DNA of 64,000 nt from Arctopsyche grandis (taxonomy: Eukaryota > Arthropoda > Insecta > Trichoptera > Hydropsychidae), in contig NC_135359.1 in the NCBI RefSeq assembly GCF_051622035.1, positions 27,433,501 through 27,497,500 of the forward strand, written 5' to 3'. Under the pieces are notes generated by a model that ran no database searches, had not been told where the DNA came from, and saw only the letters and a list, made by a program, of their open reading frames with translations. Made by a program: the position numbers and the translations under genes. Positions 51,328-62,969 of the stretch are shown in pieces; the first letter of the stretch is position 1, and the number at the start of each line of letters is the position of its first letter.

Positions 51328-54300
51328 TTACATTACTGACGAAGTGTTGTAAAAATATGATGCTAAAGGATACCTGATGGTAAAAGCAATGACAGAACAT
51401 AAAATCTGGATGTAAAGTAAAGTTAAAGTCAAAGTTTTTTCATGGGTCGGACCTCTGTAAATCAACACTAGATTTATTAAAGTGAAATTATTCATAGTTA
51501 TAACGTCCTCTCTGTAATCGTATTCAACCAGTTTTAAAGATTTCAAAACGTATATAATTGAAAGCCCCAACTTTCCTAACTCTTCTTTTGGCACTTTGCA
51601 CGTACTAGCGATCAATTTGTCAGAACTACTATTGTATTTAGGCATTCTATGCCTAGGACATGGCACAATGTGAAATAATTGTGGTAAAGAATATAAAAAG
51701 TTAAATATCTGAGGAATAAAAAAGAGTAAAACTGTTTTACTAAAGTGACCTAATATACCGACTACTGCAAAAGTCATTCCGGACACGTAGCAGAATGTGT
51801 CGCCTACAAAAATTTCTGCAGGATACCTGCAATCAATAAAACGTCATTTTATCCTTGTTTTGATGTATTCAAATTATTGTGACAGACAATTAAAACTTAC
51901 CAATTTTGTTGGAATAAGCCCAGAGTCGTCGCTAAGTAAGGTAGTATTATGTACATTGAAAATAGATGAGTCTGCTGTGTTTCCCGATAGAGCTCTACAA
52001 TATTGAATATTAAAATTGAGAAACCAATGATTAAAGATTGCCCAATTTCTAGTCCGTTTATTCCAGCCAATATGTTAATGGCATTGGTGCAAAATACACC
52101 CAGCATACCCATATAGACGTAATACAGAAAACCTAGAAGTGAAGATTCGTCATATTATATATGTGCAGGGCAGAGCGGAATCAATTAGACGATCAGTATC
52201 TTGAAAATGAACGGTAAGAATTCACCAACTTAATAAAATCAAACATCACAGTCGATTTTTTGTAAATAGCATCACTTATTTCTCATTGAATTTCTACTTC
52301 AATACTGTAGGGGCTCTACAACATGATCGAATTTGGGTCGCCATCTTGCGAGTTGGGACCAATTTGACCATGTTGGTGGCTACCACTTTACTTCCTTCCT
52401 TGACCGTCATCATATATATAATAGCGCTATTCTGTTTGTCTGTACTATAATAGTCGTTTTTATTCGACTTATTTAAAAACATTGCCAACAAAACGTTCTA
52501 TAGATACTGTTTCCTCTATGGAAATAAGCAGAGATAGACGCGTGAGGGTGCCCTATTGTCCATTTCTATTGTGAACCTTTTTTTTGCTCTCTCGCTTTGT
52601 AGTTTGCCTTCTTTCCTGGAAAAGCAGCCTCATGCGTCTATCTATCTCTGGAAATAAGTCTCTGAGCATTTAGCGCCATCTATTGAAAATTAATTAATGT
52701 TTCTATTGTTGATTTATATTGTTTACTAGTAAGGCTAACTAAGCATTGGGTCAGTTGCTCTTACTTATGTTAATAAGTTTATGAATATACACTACTGTTG
52801 TACCCGATGAAATATAATCGCATGGGTGTTGGCATATAAGTTATTAAAAAAAAAAAAATTAAAAGAAAGGTTTCGGTTCTGTGTTCGATCGGCATGGGGT
52901 CGAATTTTTTTCAAATATATTTAATTGTTTAATATGAAAAAATGGTAAAAACTGCCTACATGTAAACAATATAAAACACCGATAGAAAAATTAATTAATT
53001 AAATAAATGGCTGTAAATGCTCAGACTTAGCGCAGTCTATTTGCCTAGAGGAAACATTGGTAGCAAACAGTATGTATTTACAGAAGTTTTTTTCTGTTGT
53101 TATTTTGGTATAAGTTTTGTTGGCAGTGGCTTAACTGTGACGTACATATGTACATATGTCGAATTGAAGCGACTATTATAGTTAAACGGCGGATAGGAAG
53201 CGTGCTTTTTCCAGGAATCAGGGCGTTTTGGGTCTATTTACAAAGCTAGGGTGCAAAAAAAAGGTTCTTCATAAAATTGAACAAAGCACAGCGAACAATT
53301 AACAATGAACGGCACGCTTCCGGTCCTACCTCTAATTATAGTACACCGAGCGTTATCTCAGATACACAGACAAACACAGAATAGCGATATTATATACATA
53401 TATATGTAGGTAGGTAATTTTTACCATTTTTTTTCATACTAAACAATTAAATAAAATATATTTAAAAGGTATTGGAGAAAAATACGGCCGCATGCAGATC
53501 GAACACAGAACTGACACATTGCTTTTAATTTTTTTTTAATTAATAGCTTAATATGCCATAGCCCATGTGATTATATTTCATCGGGCACAACACTAGTATT
53601 AAATGGTCGTGCACTAAACCACAGCATCATTTCTTTTGCCCCCATAGTATTTTCAAATCTGGGATGTTTAGAAGTCAATGAACGTTCACTTAACTCGAAC
53701 AGGAAGAAATATTTCCTGCGTGGAATTTTTCGCAGTGTTGAAACCAAACCATTCCGAAAAATCTAAAGCAAAACATGAATCATGTCGCATAATTATGTTA
53801 GCCAGGTAACGTTCTGAATATACATACATATACAAATGGTAGATTTCATCCAAGTGAAATTATTTCCAAAAATATCGATGTGGTTTACTCTTACTAAGTT
53901 GATGAATGTTTAAGTCTTCGTTCTCAATCTACTAATCGTCTGTTTCCATATTATTCTTTATAAATGTACTCAAATTCATGTATGGGAGTAATTGCTCACC
54001 TATGTTTACTGCGTGTCCGAGCCATTCTCGCAACGGTAGAGGGACTATTATTGTGGTCGAATTGAAGTTGACATAGTACACTACCAGCAATGGTAAAGAT
54101 GCTACGGACGGCAAAAGTAATTTATGCCTCCAGCGTAGGTTCAAGACGTCGTCTGCAAACCCCAACAGCAGCATACAACATATTGACAAAAGTGCCGCAA
54201 GTAACTCTACAAGCTGACGGTATGTATTTAAGTGCTCGTTCGTAATTTGTAACTGAATTAATCGTGTGAGCTGCGGAATTTGAATACGTTACCTCGTTAT

Positions 54301-56090
54301 GTGGAAAATTTTCCGCATTCAATATATTGTTTCCGAATTGGATGGGTATGAATAAAAAACTTATTATTAGGAACACGCATCCTGATATCACTCCTGTTGC
54401 TTCCGGTCTGAAACATATCGAATAATATTCATTATTTAAGAGGAATAATAAATGAAAGTTTATATGTATACTATCCTAGATGTGATAATTTTAATAATTA
54501 AGTAAAATGTTAAATATGATTATTATCTATATTGAAATAGAAAACATCAAATCTAAATTGAGCGTTTTTCATTTCAAATTGAGATTGAAACATGGAATGA
54601 TTTTAATTATTTAACCCTTTGCCCATGGCAATAAATATAGCGAACAAGCCCTGTACGCGGCACCTTTTTCGCGAATTTGGCAATCGAGTTTTAGACCTTA
54701 AATACAGATTTTAATATTTACTCAAGTAACCAGATATGTTAATTAACACATTAAGTATTATTTTAAACAATAAAATACATAATATATCTCGTAGTTTTGG
54801 CTTAATTGTCAAATAATCATTCTTCATACATTGAGACGTATCGTCGCCATTGTTCAACAGACGTGACGTCACATAAACGAGGTTTCAGTATTGTTCCACA
54901 AAAAACTAATTTTGACTGGCATATATGAATTTTAAGCAAATTGAATAGATGGCATTCAACTCTCAGTAATATATTCAACCAATTTTGAACCTTAAAACAG
55001 TTGAAATAGGCGCATATAAGGCTCAAAATCCCGTGCAAAGTTCAGAAATTCTATGGAAGACAGCCGCGCTACAGACTTGTCGCCCAAAGCTTCCATAGAA
55101 GACGGCCGCGGGCAAACGGTTAAGAGGAATAATATATAAAAGTTTATACTGCATATTTATACTACCGTAGATGTGATAATTTTAATAATTAAGTAAAATG
55201 TTAAATATGATTATTATTTATATTGAAACAGAAAACATCAATACAAGTAATTGATTATACGGGTTTTCATTCCAAATTGACCCAGTTTCATTTTAAATTT
55301 ACCCTTCATTTGATATGATACGATTATTTTAAAATGATTTAATTTGAAATGAAAAATCTGTAAGATGAAATATTGTATAATTTATTATTATTTGCATACA
55401 AACGATGAATTTTCTTCAAAAAATAGCTTGTTCTTCGAACATACAATTATCTTTAAACACCTTTTTAGAAAAATAATCGTATCATATTTAAATCATTTTT
55501 ATTCTACATAATTGAGAAATTTTTCTTGAGTTTTAAAGCCAGTTTTTTTTTTGATTCTTCACTAAAAAACATCATAATATGTGTCAGTTCTGCAAAATAT
55601 TCGTATTAAATAAGTACTTCTAACAATTGATATTAAATAACTAATATCCAGTGGCGGCTCGTCTACATATATGGGCTGCGGGACTGCAAAAAACCCAGTA
55701 TAGTAAATATACATGATATTTTTGTTCACATTTGATCACCGGTATGATCATCGAGCTACTACAGCCTGATTTATTTCTGCAGCCCCCCATTGGGAATTCT
55801 GACGAGCCGCCACTGCTAATATCACTAAAATAATAAACATTTATTTGAATTTTTCATGATCATATTATATTAATGCTTGGAATGCTAAAAATACACAATT
55901 AAGGGTTTAGTTTGACATTGACATGCAAAGTATGAAGGTTTCCTGACATGGGAGTTTGTTTTGGTTTGCAGAGGTCTTTTCCACAGAGATGTGCTGATAT
56001 TAGCAGAGGTTGTAAAGATTGGCAAATCTGACGTGTTCCAAAAACGCCGGCACAACACAACAATAGCAAGCAACACAATTCAATCCACAT
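51328..56090 (-). CDS. Alg7: UDP-GlcNAc:dolichyl-phosphate GlcNAc-1-P transferase (DPAGT1/Alg7)
   Basis: Multipass ER membrane enzyme that makes GlcNAc-PP-dolichol, the first step of N-glycan precursor synthesis and the target of tunicamycin. Minus-strand exons 55948-56090, 54293-54407, 54000-54213, 51901-52132 and 51328-51826 join in phase to 400 residues (human 408). Signatures: [10 protein letters not shown] and [13 protein letters not shown] near the N terminus, [20 protein letters not shown] (magnesium-binding aspartates), [20 protein letters not shown] (active-site loop), [20 protein letters not shown] and [19 protein letters not shown]. The start was chosen as the only ATG that opens the first exon in phase. 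Introns 1 and 3 hold most of the transposons of this locus. Confidence 0.95.
52529..52650. mobile_element. hAT-type MITE in DPAGT1 intron
   Basis: 122 bp with ends CAGAGATAGACGCGTGAGG and CATGCGTCTATCTATCTCTG and an exact 8-bp TSD, GAAATAAG (52521-52528 and 52651-52658). No coding capacity. Confidence 0.9.
52791..53597. mobile_element. Foldback element with ACTAGTGTTGTGCCCGATG ends
   Basis: 807 bp. The left end is ACTACTGTTGTACCCGATGA and the right end is the inverse of ACTAGTGTTGTGCCCGATGA. The inverted repeats extend about 150-180 bp (GAAATATAATC, TCGGTTCTGTGTTCGATC, ATTTAATTGTTTA). The core holds AGGAAGCGTGC and GCACGCTTCCGG as a further inverted pair. TSD not resolved; superfamily not assigned. 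A single end of the same type starts near 37446. Confidence 0.75.
54438..55247. repeat. Direct duplication flanking a piggyBac-like MITE
   Basis: 54438-54562 and 55122-55247 are about 120-bp direct repeats (AAGAGGAATAATA, TAGATGTGATAATTTTAATA, AAGTAAAATGTTAAATATGA). The second starts at the right TTAA of the MITE at 54611-55123. This is much longer than any transposition target duplication, so it reflects a local tandem duplication. Confidence 0.75.
54611..55123. mobile_element. piggyBac-like MITE, copy 2 (inverted relative to copy 1)
   Basis: 513 bp bounded by TTAA (54611-54614, 55120-55123) with ends CCCTTTGCCCATGGC and GCCGCGGGCAAACGG. The reverse complement matches 32672-33165 along its whole length (for example GTGACGTCACGTCTGTTGAA, TTCGCGAAAAAGGTGCC). 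It lies in DPAGT1 intron 1. Confidence 0.85.
55258..55365. repeat. Short copy of the TTTCATTTCAAATTGACCC palindrome
   Basis: Ends CGGGTTTTCATTCC and GAAATGAAAAATCTG with internal TTCATTTTAAATTTACCC; it matches the repeat at 24250-24445. Confidence 0.55.
55649..55815. mobile_element. hAT-type MITE with exact 8-bp TSD
   Basis: 167 bp with ends CAGTGGCGGCTCGTC and GACGAGCCGCCACTG (perfect 15-bp inverted repeat) and TSD CTAATATC at 55641-55648 and 55816-55823. A left-end fragment of the same family occurs at about 26996 (CAGTGGCGGCTCGTTTGACC). It lies in DPAGT1 intron 1. Confidence 0.93.
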
Positions 56091-56496
56091 CGTGACATTG
56101 ACATGTCACAGGCACTTAACCTAACTTCGCCGGCGCAATGTCACAATATGATGCAAAAATTGAAAATGATGATAAGCACAGATGACATTGACATGCTGTC
56201 ATTGTACGTGGATGAATTTTTTCTATCTACATTGAGTTTTACATAGGTAGGTATAAACGGATATTTTGTTATATTACATGTAGTGAGTTTGTGCAATTAC
56301 AGAATATTTATATATAAAAAATATTGATTTTCTGGAGTCCAGTAATTATCCTATTCTAGCTTATTCTAATAATTCTAATAATTGGCTTATTCTAGTAATC
56401 CCGTGAATTAATATTATACTTGACATTATCAAGGTTATCCCTTTGGATAATTAAAAATAATCAAAATTATAATCGAACTCTCTTTATGGTAAACGG

Positions 56497-56745
56497 ACTA
56501 CTAGTCATATGTGAACCAGTCACAGGACAACCGGTTGCTCTAGAGCGGTCACAAGTGATCACCCGTCACACTAAAACTGGTCACGAGAAAACAGGTTGAC
56601 CGATTTTAGGGTGTGACCAGTTTTCTCGTGACCAATTTTAGGGTATGACCAGTTTTAGTGTGACGGGTGATCACGTGTGACCGATTTAAAGCGACCGGTT
56701 GTCCTGTGACCGGTTCATATTTGACTAGTAATCACCGAACCGAAG
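56497..56745. repeat. Multi-hairpin GTGACCAG repeat (family D), full copy
   Basis: Outer inverted repeats ACTAGTCATATGTGAACC and GGTTCATATTTGACTAGT enclose nested pairs: CAACCGGTTGCTCTAGAGCG/AGCGACCGGTTGTCC, GTGATCACCCGTCACAC/GTGTGACGGGTGATCAC and CTAAAACTGGTCACGAG/CTCGTGACCAATTTTAG. No coding capacity. Confidence 0.7.
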
Positions 56746-56749
56746 AACG

Positions 56750-56990
56750 ATATTAATTGTATTAATTGAGCAATAAAGATCTTTAACATCTGTATTAATT
56801 GAGCAATAAAGATCGTCTTCAAAACTCTAACTGAGTTTCCATAGGCCGGGAAACGATCGAAACCTCTCAATCCGCCCTATACTTGTAATAAACTTGTATA
56901 TTGTACAATAATAGATCCTCTTAAAAATTCAACCGAGATGCCATAGGCCGGGACATTAGTCAACACACCTTCTCGCGTCCTAAAGTTTTC
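56750..56990 (+). mobile_element. LTR end fragments upstream of RnrL
   Basis: Contains a short tandem repeat (TATTAATTGAGCAATAAAGATC, trimmed here to about 20 bp per unit, twice) and two copies of an LTR-type end: CATAGGCCGGGAAACGATCG and CATAGGCCGGGACATTAGTC. They resemble GGCCGGGATACGGTCAACAC in the LTR at 30229-31077. Probably old LTR remnants. Confidence 0.5.
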
Positions 56991-57040
56991 AGTTTCTTTT
57001 TGACTGTGGATAATCAAAACTGCGGACAAAGAGCGATTAC

Positions 57041-57233
57041 CAGTAATTGGACTATTCATCACAGTGTGGTGGTCACAAAGACAATATTCTTGCCATTAAA
57101 ATCGCGAATACACAATATTTGGCACTCAAGTTCTCATTAATATGATAGTTATCGTTAGTGTGATGGACTTTTCGGCTGCCAGATGTTCCGTTATAGAGAT
57201 TTTAGTGACTTTGTGACCAGTAATCACCGAACC
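57041..57233. mobile_element. MITE family B, intact copy in RnrL upstream region
   Basis: 193 bp from CAGTAATTGGACTATTCATC to GACCAGTAATCACCGAACC, with an exact 8-bp TSD, GCGATTAC (57033-57040 and 57234-57241). It ends 230 bp before the RnrL start codon, so it lies in or next to the promoter or 5' UTR. Confidence 0.9.
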
Positions 57234-57282
57234 GCGATTACCATTGCTATAGACTTAATATTTCAGTGTGATAACACTGAAG

Positions 57283-57291
57283 TTGGCGGGA
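57283..57291 (+). promoter_or_regulatory. Candidate E2F site upstream of RnrL
   Basis: TTGGCGGGA matches the core of the E2F/DP consensus (TTTSSCGC/G). It lies about 175 bp before the ATG of a gene that is a classical S-phase E2F target in animals. Role inferred from position and motif only. Confidence 0.45.
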
Positions 57292-57463
57292 GATTGTGGC
57301 GTCCGACAGGTGTTCGCGTGGTTCTATACCAAGAGGATAAAGGCTTTATCTACACTGCAGATCGGCGAAAAAGAATCTCACATTACATTGGCGAATTGCG
57401 ACGACATTCGCAACATCAGACGATTATCATTGCATCTTGCACCGCAAAGTGACAGCGATCACC

Positions 57464-60400
57464 ATGGTGGGGCGTTCCACTAAACTCTTCGTCCTCAAGC
57501 GAGGTATATATCTGTGTATATCCTTATGCCTCATTTTTATACCTATTAGGCATATTGGTCGATATTGGGGCACTTTCCTCGATTCTAAGGTGGCCACATT
57601 TACAGAACCTCAAAGCAGCGCAGTAGTAGCAATTCTCATTGTTCAAGAGGAAATTTCTCTCAAAGCCATTTTCCATAATGGCCCTCATTTGAATAATCTA
57701 CACTTATATATATTCAGAATATTGTGTTTATGATATATCGGTGATGCCTAACGGCGGGCTACTCATCATGTTTGCAGTATATTTCAAATCGTTTTTGATT
57801 TGGTTCTTTACTAGCCTTTACCTATAGAATCTCAAGTAAATGTTAAGCAATCAGCAGATTGTCTGTTATATAAAAAAATAAAGTAAAAATTCAAAAACTT
57901 CATACAAATCACTACAAATATAAAATTATTTTTATAGTGCAAAATCATTGCAATAAATTGTTACAAATTTATATAAATGTGATTATATATTCTGCTGGTT
58001 TCCATTTATTGATTTTACATATTAAAAGAAAAATGCACAGAAAAAGACAATTCATCCAACTGTTGTTCCTTGTGGTTTAATTGATTTTTTTTAAGCTCAA
58101 GATTTTTGTCATATTTGCATCAAACTGTACTCACTGTTGATGGTTTACTATTATTTTACAGGTGGACGTAAAGAAGAAGTACATATTGACAAAATTACTT
58201 CCCGAATCCAAAAGCTGTGCTATGGTCTCGACATGGACTATGTCGATCCGGTAAATATATATTTCAGTTTATTGCTAAAATGAACAGTGGATCAAATGCA
58301 TAAAGAATACAAGGCGCATTATTGCATCATCGTGAATGATTTTCGCATAATGTAACATTTGACAATCTTTATTTAGTCGCATGATCCATTCCTGAGATCA
58401 TATTGAAGTATTTTGTGGTGTTTTTGAGCTGATGAGCTACCTCCATTTTTCTTTAGATTTCCTCATTACTTTGGCTACTCTCATTAGACATTAGATAATA
58501 TATAGTTGTTAAGTACTATTTAATAATTTTGTTATTATGTTGTATTGTAGCTGGATTTATATCGTATGTATTTTTATTTATTATTAACGTTATGTTTCCA
58601 GGTTCGTATTACTCTAAAAGTCATCAGTGGAATATATTCAGGTGTAACTACAGTCGAATTAGATAATTTGGCTGCTGAGACTGCGGCAACGATGACGACC
58701 GATCACGCAGACTATGCAATACTTGCAGCCCGTTTGGCAATCTCCAATCTTCACAAAGAAACCAAAAAACAGTTTTCAGGTAATTTTTAATCAGATCTTA
58801 TAATACATATTGTATTTGCCGTAGAAAAACTTGACCTGATCATACTAATTAATCGTAATTTCAGAGGTGATGAGTGATTTATACAACATTGAATGCCCTC
58901 ACACGAAAAGGAAGTCACCGATGATATCAGATTTTCACCATAAGGTGATTATAGAAAATGCTGAAAGATTAGATTCTTCCATCATATACGACAGGGATTT
59001 CAATTACAATTATTTTGGATTCAAAACATTAGAGAGATCGTATTTACTTAAAATAAATGGTAAAGTGGTTGAAAGACCACAGCATATGTTGATGAGGGTT
59101 GCTGTTGGCATTCACGGTGAAAGTATTGACGAAGCTATCGAAACCTACAATTTGCTATCGGAAAAGTATTTCACTCACGCCAGTCCCACTTTATTTTCTG
59201 CTGCTACTCCAAGACCTCAGCTTTCTTCCTGTTTCTTGATCGGCATGCGAGATGATAGCATTGAAGGTATCTACGATACTCTTAAGCAATGTGCACTGAT
59301 TTCCAAATCAGCAGGAGGTATTGGTTTACACGTACACTGTATAAGAGCGAAAGGAACCTACATTGCTGGTACTAATGGAATCTCAAACGGTTTAGTCCCG
59401 ATGTTAAGAGTATACAACAACACTGCAAGATACGTTGATCAGGGTGGGAACAAACGACCCGGAGCATTCGCTATTTACGTCGAGCCTTGGCATGCTGACA
59501 TATTCGATTTCCTGGATTTGAAAAAGAATACTGGCAAAGAAGAAGTGAGAGCTCGTGACTTGTTCTACGCTCTATGGATTCCAGATTTATTTATGAAACG
59601 AGTTGAAAATAACGAAGAGTGGAGTCTCATGTGTCCTCACGATGCACCTGGATTGTACGATTGCTGGGGGGAGGATTTTGAAAAATTATACACAAAATAC
59701 GAAGCCGAAGGGCGATTCAAACGAAAGATTCATGCCCAAACTTTATGGTTCGCCATTATAGAATCCCAAGTTGAAACCGGCACTCCGTATATGCTCTATA
59801 AGGACTCGTGTAATAGGAAAAGTAATCAAAAGAATTTGGGTACTATTAAATGCAGCAATTTGTGTACTGAAATTGTAGAATACACATCCGAAGATGAGAT
59901 AGCAGTATGTAATCTGGCATCCATTGCCGTCAACATGTTCGTGAAAGATGATAAGACGTATGATTTCAATAAACTGAAAACTGTTGCAAAGACAGTTACT
60001 AAAAACCTCAATAAAATTATAGAAGTCAACTTTTACCCAGTTCCAGAGGCTGAAAAGTCAAATAAACGTCACCGTCCTATAGGTATTGGAATCCAAGGTT
60101 TAGCTGATGCTTTCGTTTTAATGCGTTTGCCTTTCGAGAGTGAAAAAGCCCAACTTTTGAATCAACAAATATTTGAGACTATTTATTACGGCGCTTTGGA
60201 AGCAAGCTGCGAGCTGGCTGAACTTCTCGGTACTTACGAAACCTACCCTGGCTGTCCAGTCAGTCAAGGTATCTTGCAGTATGAAATGTGGGATAAAACA
60301 CCCACGGAATTGTGGAATTGGTCAGAACTGAAAGAAAAAATATCAAAACACGGAGTAAGAAACTCCTTATTGTTAGCTCCGATGCCTACCGCTTCCACGG

Positions 60401-60960
60401 CTCAAATTCTAGGCAACAATGAGTCGTTTGAACCTTTCACTTCCAACATATACACACGAAGAGTGTTATCCGGAGACTTTCAGGTCGTCAACCATCATTT
60501 GATTCGTGACCTGAGTGAGGCCAACCTATGGAACGATGACATGAAAAATTTGATCATCTCCAACAATGGCTCCATTCAAAATTTAGACTGCATCCCGAAA
60601 GATATACGCGAGCTGTACAAAACTGTCTGGGAAATTTCTAATAAAGTGCTTATTAAAATGGCAGCCGATAGGGGCGCATTTATTGATCAGAGCCAATCGT
60701 TCAACATCCACGTAGCTGAACCAAACTATGGAAAGCTTACTTCCATTCACTTTTACGGTTGGAAAATCGGACTCAAAACTGGAATGTACTATTTGAGGAC
60801 AAAACCGGCGGCGAATGCCATCCAGTTCACAGTCGACAAAGCTAGAGCAAAAGAAAAGTTCACGAATGGTAATAGTAAGAAGGTCGATACTGATGAAAAT
60901 ATGGCAATGATTTCATGCTCACTCGAAAACAAAGACGATTGCTTGATGTGCGGTTCTTAA
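57464..60960 (+). CDS. RnrL: Ribonucleoside-diphosphate reductase large subunit
   Basis: Class Ia ribonucleotide reductase alpha subunit, which reduces NDPs to dNDPs with the small R2 subunit in the cytosol. Exons 57464-57503, 58162-58250, 58602-58779 and 58865-60960 join in phase to 800 residues (human RRM1 792). The N terminus [20 protein letters not shown] begins the ATP-cone activity domain (about 1-100). Catalytic residues are present: PQLSSCF (redox cysteine), [11 protein letters not shown] (radical Cys with Asn and Glu), VCNLAS (second redox cysteine), MYYLRT (tandem tyrosines of the radical path) and the C-terminal CLMCGS swinging pair. The start is the first ATG in a favourable context (ACCATGG). 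Full length with no breaks. Confidence 0.97.
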
Positions 60961-62085
60961 AATGGCAATTAGAACCCAAATTGAGATGTAAATTGTGCGT
61001 GACTAATAATTTGTTAGGTATTAATGTTAGTATTTTAGTTAATGAACGTCAAAGCTTGGTGTTGACTTAATGTATTCATAGTTTAAATCCAAACGGAAAG
61101 GATTATCTTTACCAGGAAGGCTATTCATAATCTCATTATATTTGACTGATTATGTAGAATATACATATGGCATAAAAAACCTTATATTTTTATCACATCA
61201 CGAATAACACATGTATTTTTTCTATATCATGTTTAATTTAATTTTTAATCACTATTTTTGTAATATATTTAAACACAATAAAGACTCGAATAAAATAAAA
61301 TGTATATTTTCTCTTTGTGATAGAAAGTATGCAGTCAATTTATCGACATTGTTAATATTATTTACACTTTCATTACGGGTAGGTTTCGCAGGCGACTTAC
61401 GCCATGTAGGGGTGGTTTTTCCAACTGCAAAAAATAACACCTGTTATGAATATAGTCATTTTTTTAAGTACATTAACTTTTAAACCATAATTTGGAAAAC
61501 ATTCAGTTACACCCACGTAAATAATGAATTTTGTTATTTTCTCATTTATATTCAATTGACATAACTACACAATGAAGTTAAATGGTTTTTTTTTTTAGCC
61601 TTAAATTCTAAGTTTTCAATCGGTACATTAATATCCTGACAAAATATGTGGATTCCACGCGGGTACGTGGAAGGTCAGAAATATATCCCAAGGTGTGGAT
61701 TCCGAGCCCCCTCGAGCAAAGGTGTTTGTAATATTATATAATACGTACACATAAAGGAATAATTTATTTAGTCTCAATAATAAAACAATAATATAAATAC
61801 ATTTTTTTCAATCTTCATCATTACAGTATCATATTAAAATGATTAAAATTGCCACCTATACGCTTTTCCATTGAAGCAAACGATATTTCACAAAATATGA
61901 CTCTTATTTTAAAACAAATCTCAAAACCAAGTGAAAACACGCAATCACAGATCTTATGGGATTCGAAACTTGAGAAATGAGGGATGAAGGGTTTACTAAA
62001 GATTCATCTAATTCATGAATACAGGGTGACTCGGTACAAAAGTTTTTGGGTATAAATAAATGTACGTGTTAACTATATACACTCA
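60961..62085. other. 3' UTR spacer between RnrL and DCAF7
   Basis: About 1.1 kb AT-rich. A candidate RnrL polyadenylation signal AATAAA lies at about 61277. A short GC-richer inverted pair (TGTGGATTCCACGCGGG and GTGTGGATTCCGAG) lies at 61647-61710. No gene recognised. Confidence 0.5.
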
Positions 62086-62880
62086 TTACACTCTCAATAT
62101 CTCGGTATGTTTATTATAACATATTGCTATCCAGTCGGGTTGGGTTGCACCCCATTGTATTTGATTCACTTCTCCCTCGGCAGCCGTGTACGCTAAGATT
62201 GGATCTTCTATGGCTCTCGGCATCTGCTGTATATCCCAGATCAGCGCTTGATGATCATCACCAGCCGTGCAAATGTGACACGAACTAAAAAATTCACATT
62301 TCAATATTAGGATCAATATCAACAACAATAAACACTCATTATTATATCACTGTTTGTAACCTGTGTGGTGCCCAAGCTATACCGTTGACACAAGCCCTAT
62401 GATTATTGAGGCGAGCAACGGGCGTGCAAGGGACTCGTACGTCGAGTATGATGACTTCGCACGCGTCCATGGCCACGGTGGCCAGGTAGTTTGGATCTTG
62501 TTTATTCCAAGCGAGTCGTAATAGAGGAGTATGGCCAGGATCCTAAAATTTTAACAGAATTAGGATCGTTTTCCTCGTATCATTAGGACCGAAGCTGCGA
62601 TGAAATATACCTCATATATAATTGTCGAATGCTCTAAATGTCGAAGATCGAACATCCTCACTGAACCGTCGGCACCTACGGATGCAAACATATCACGTCC
62701 GCCGCCCGCACGTGAAAATGCTATGTCGTACACTTCCTAAAACATCAAATACACTATAGTAATTCCATTCTGATCGAATTTTTATACTAAAATGTGTATT
62801 ACAATTGTAAATTATACCTTATCGTGAGCTATGAGTTGTGTTTTGACATGACCGGTCACTAGATTTACTCTACCGAGGAG
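62086..62880 (-). CDS. wap: DCAF7 / wings apart WD40 protein, 3' part
   Basis: WD40 scaffold that binds DYRK/HIPK kinases and the DDB1-CUL4 ligase. Minus-strand exons 62818-62880, 62611-62736, 62361-62542 and 62086-62284 join in phase to 189 residues plus stop, equal to the C-terminal half of the about 340-residue family protein. Near-invariant segments: [80 protein letters not shown] and [20 protein letters not shown], ending [13 protein letters not shown]. The N-terminal exons are not found up to 64000 and must lie beyond the window, so the sequence after 62880 is intron. Confidence 0.95.
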
Positions 62881-62969
62881 CTGAAAATATAAATTTATGT
62901 ATTAGAAACAGTTATTTCAAAAATATTAAGCTGAAATATTGAACATATATCAATGCAAAATACAGAGAG

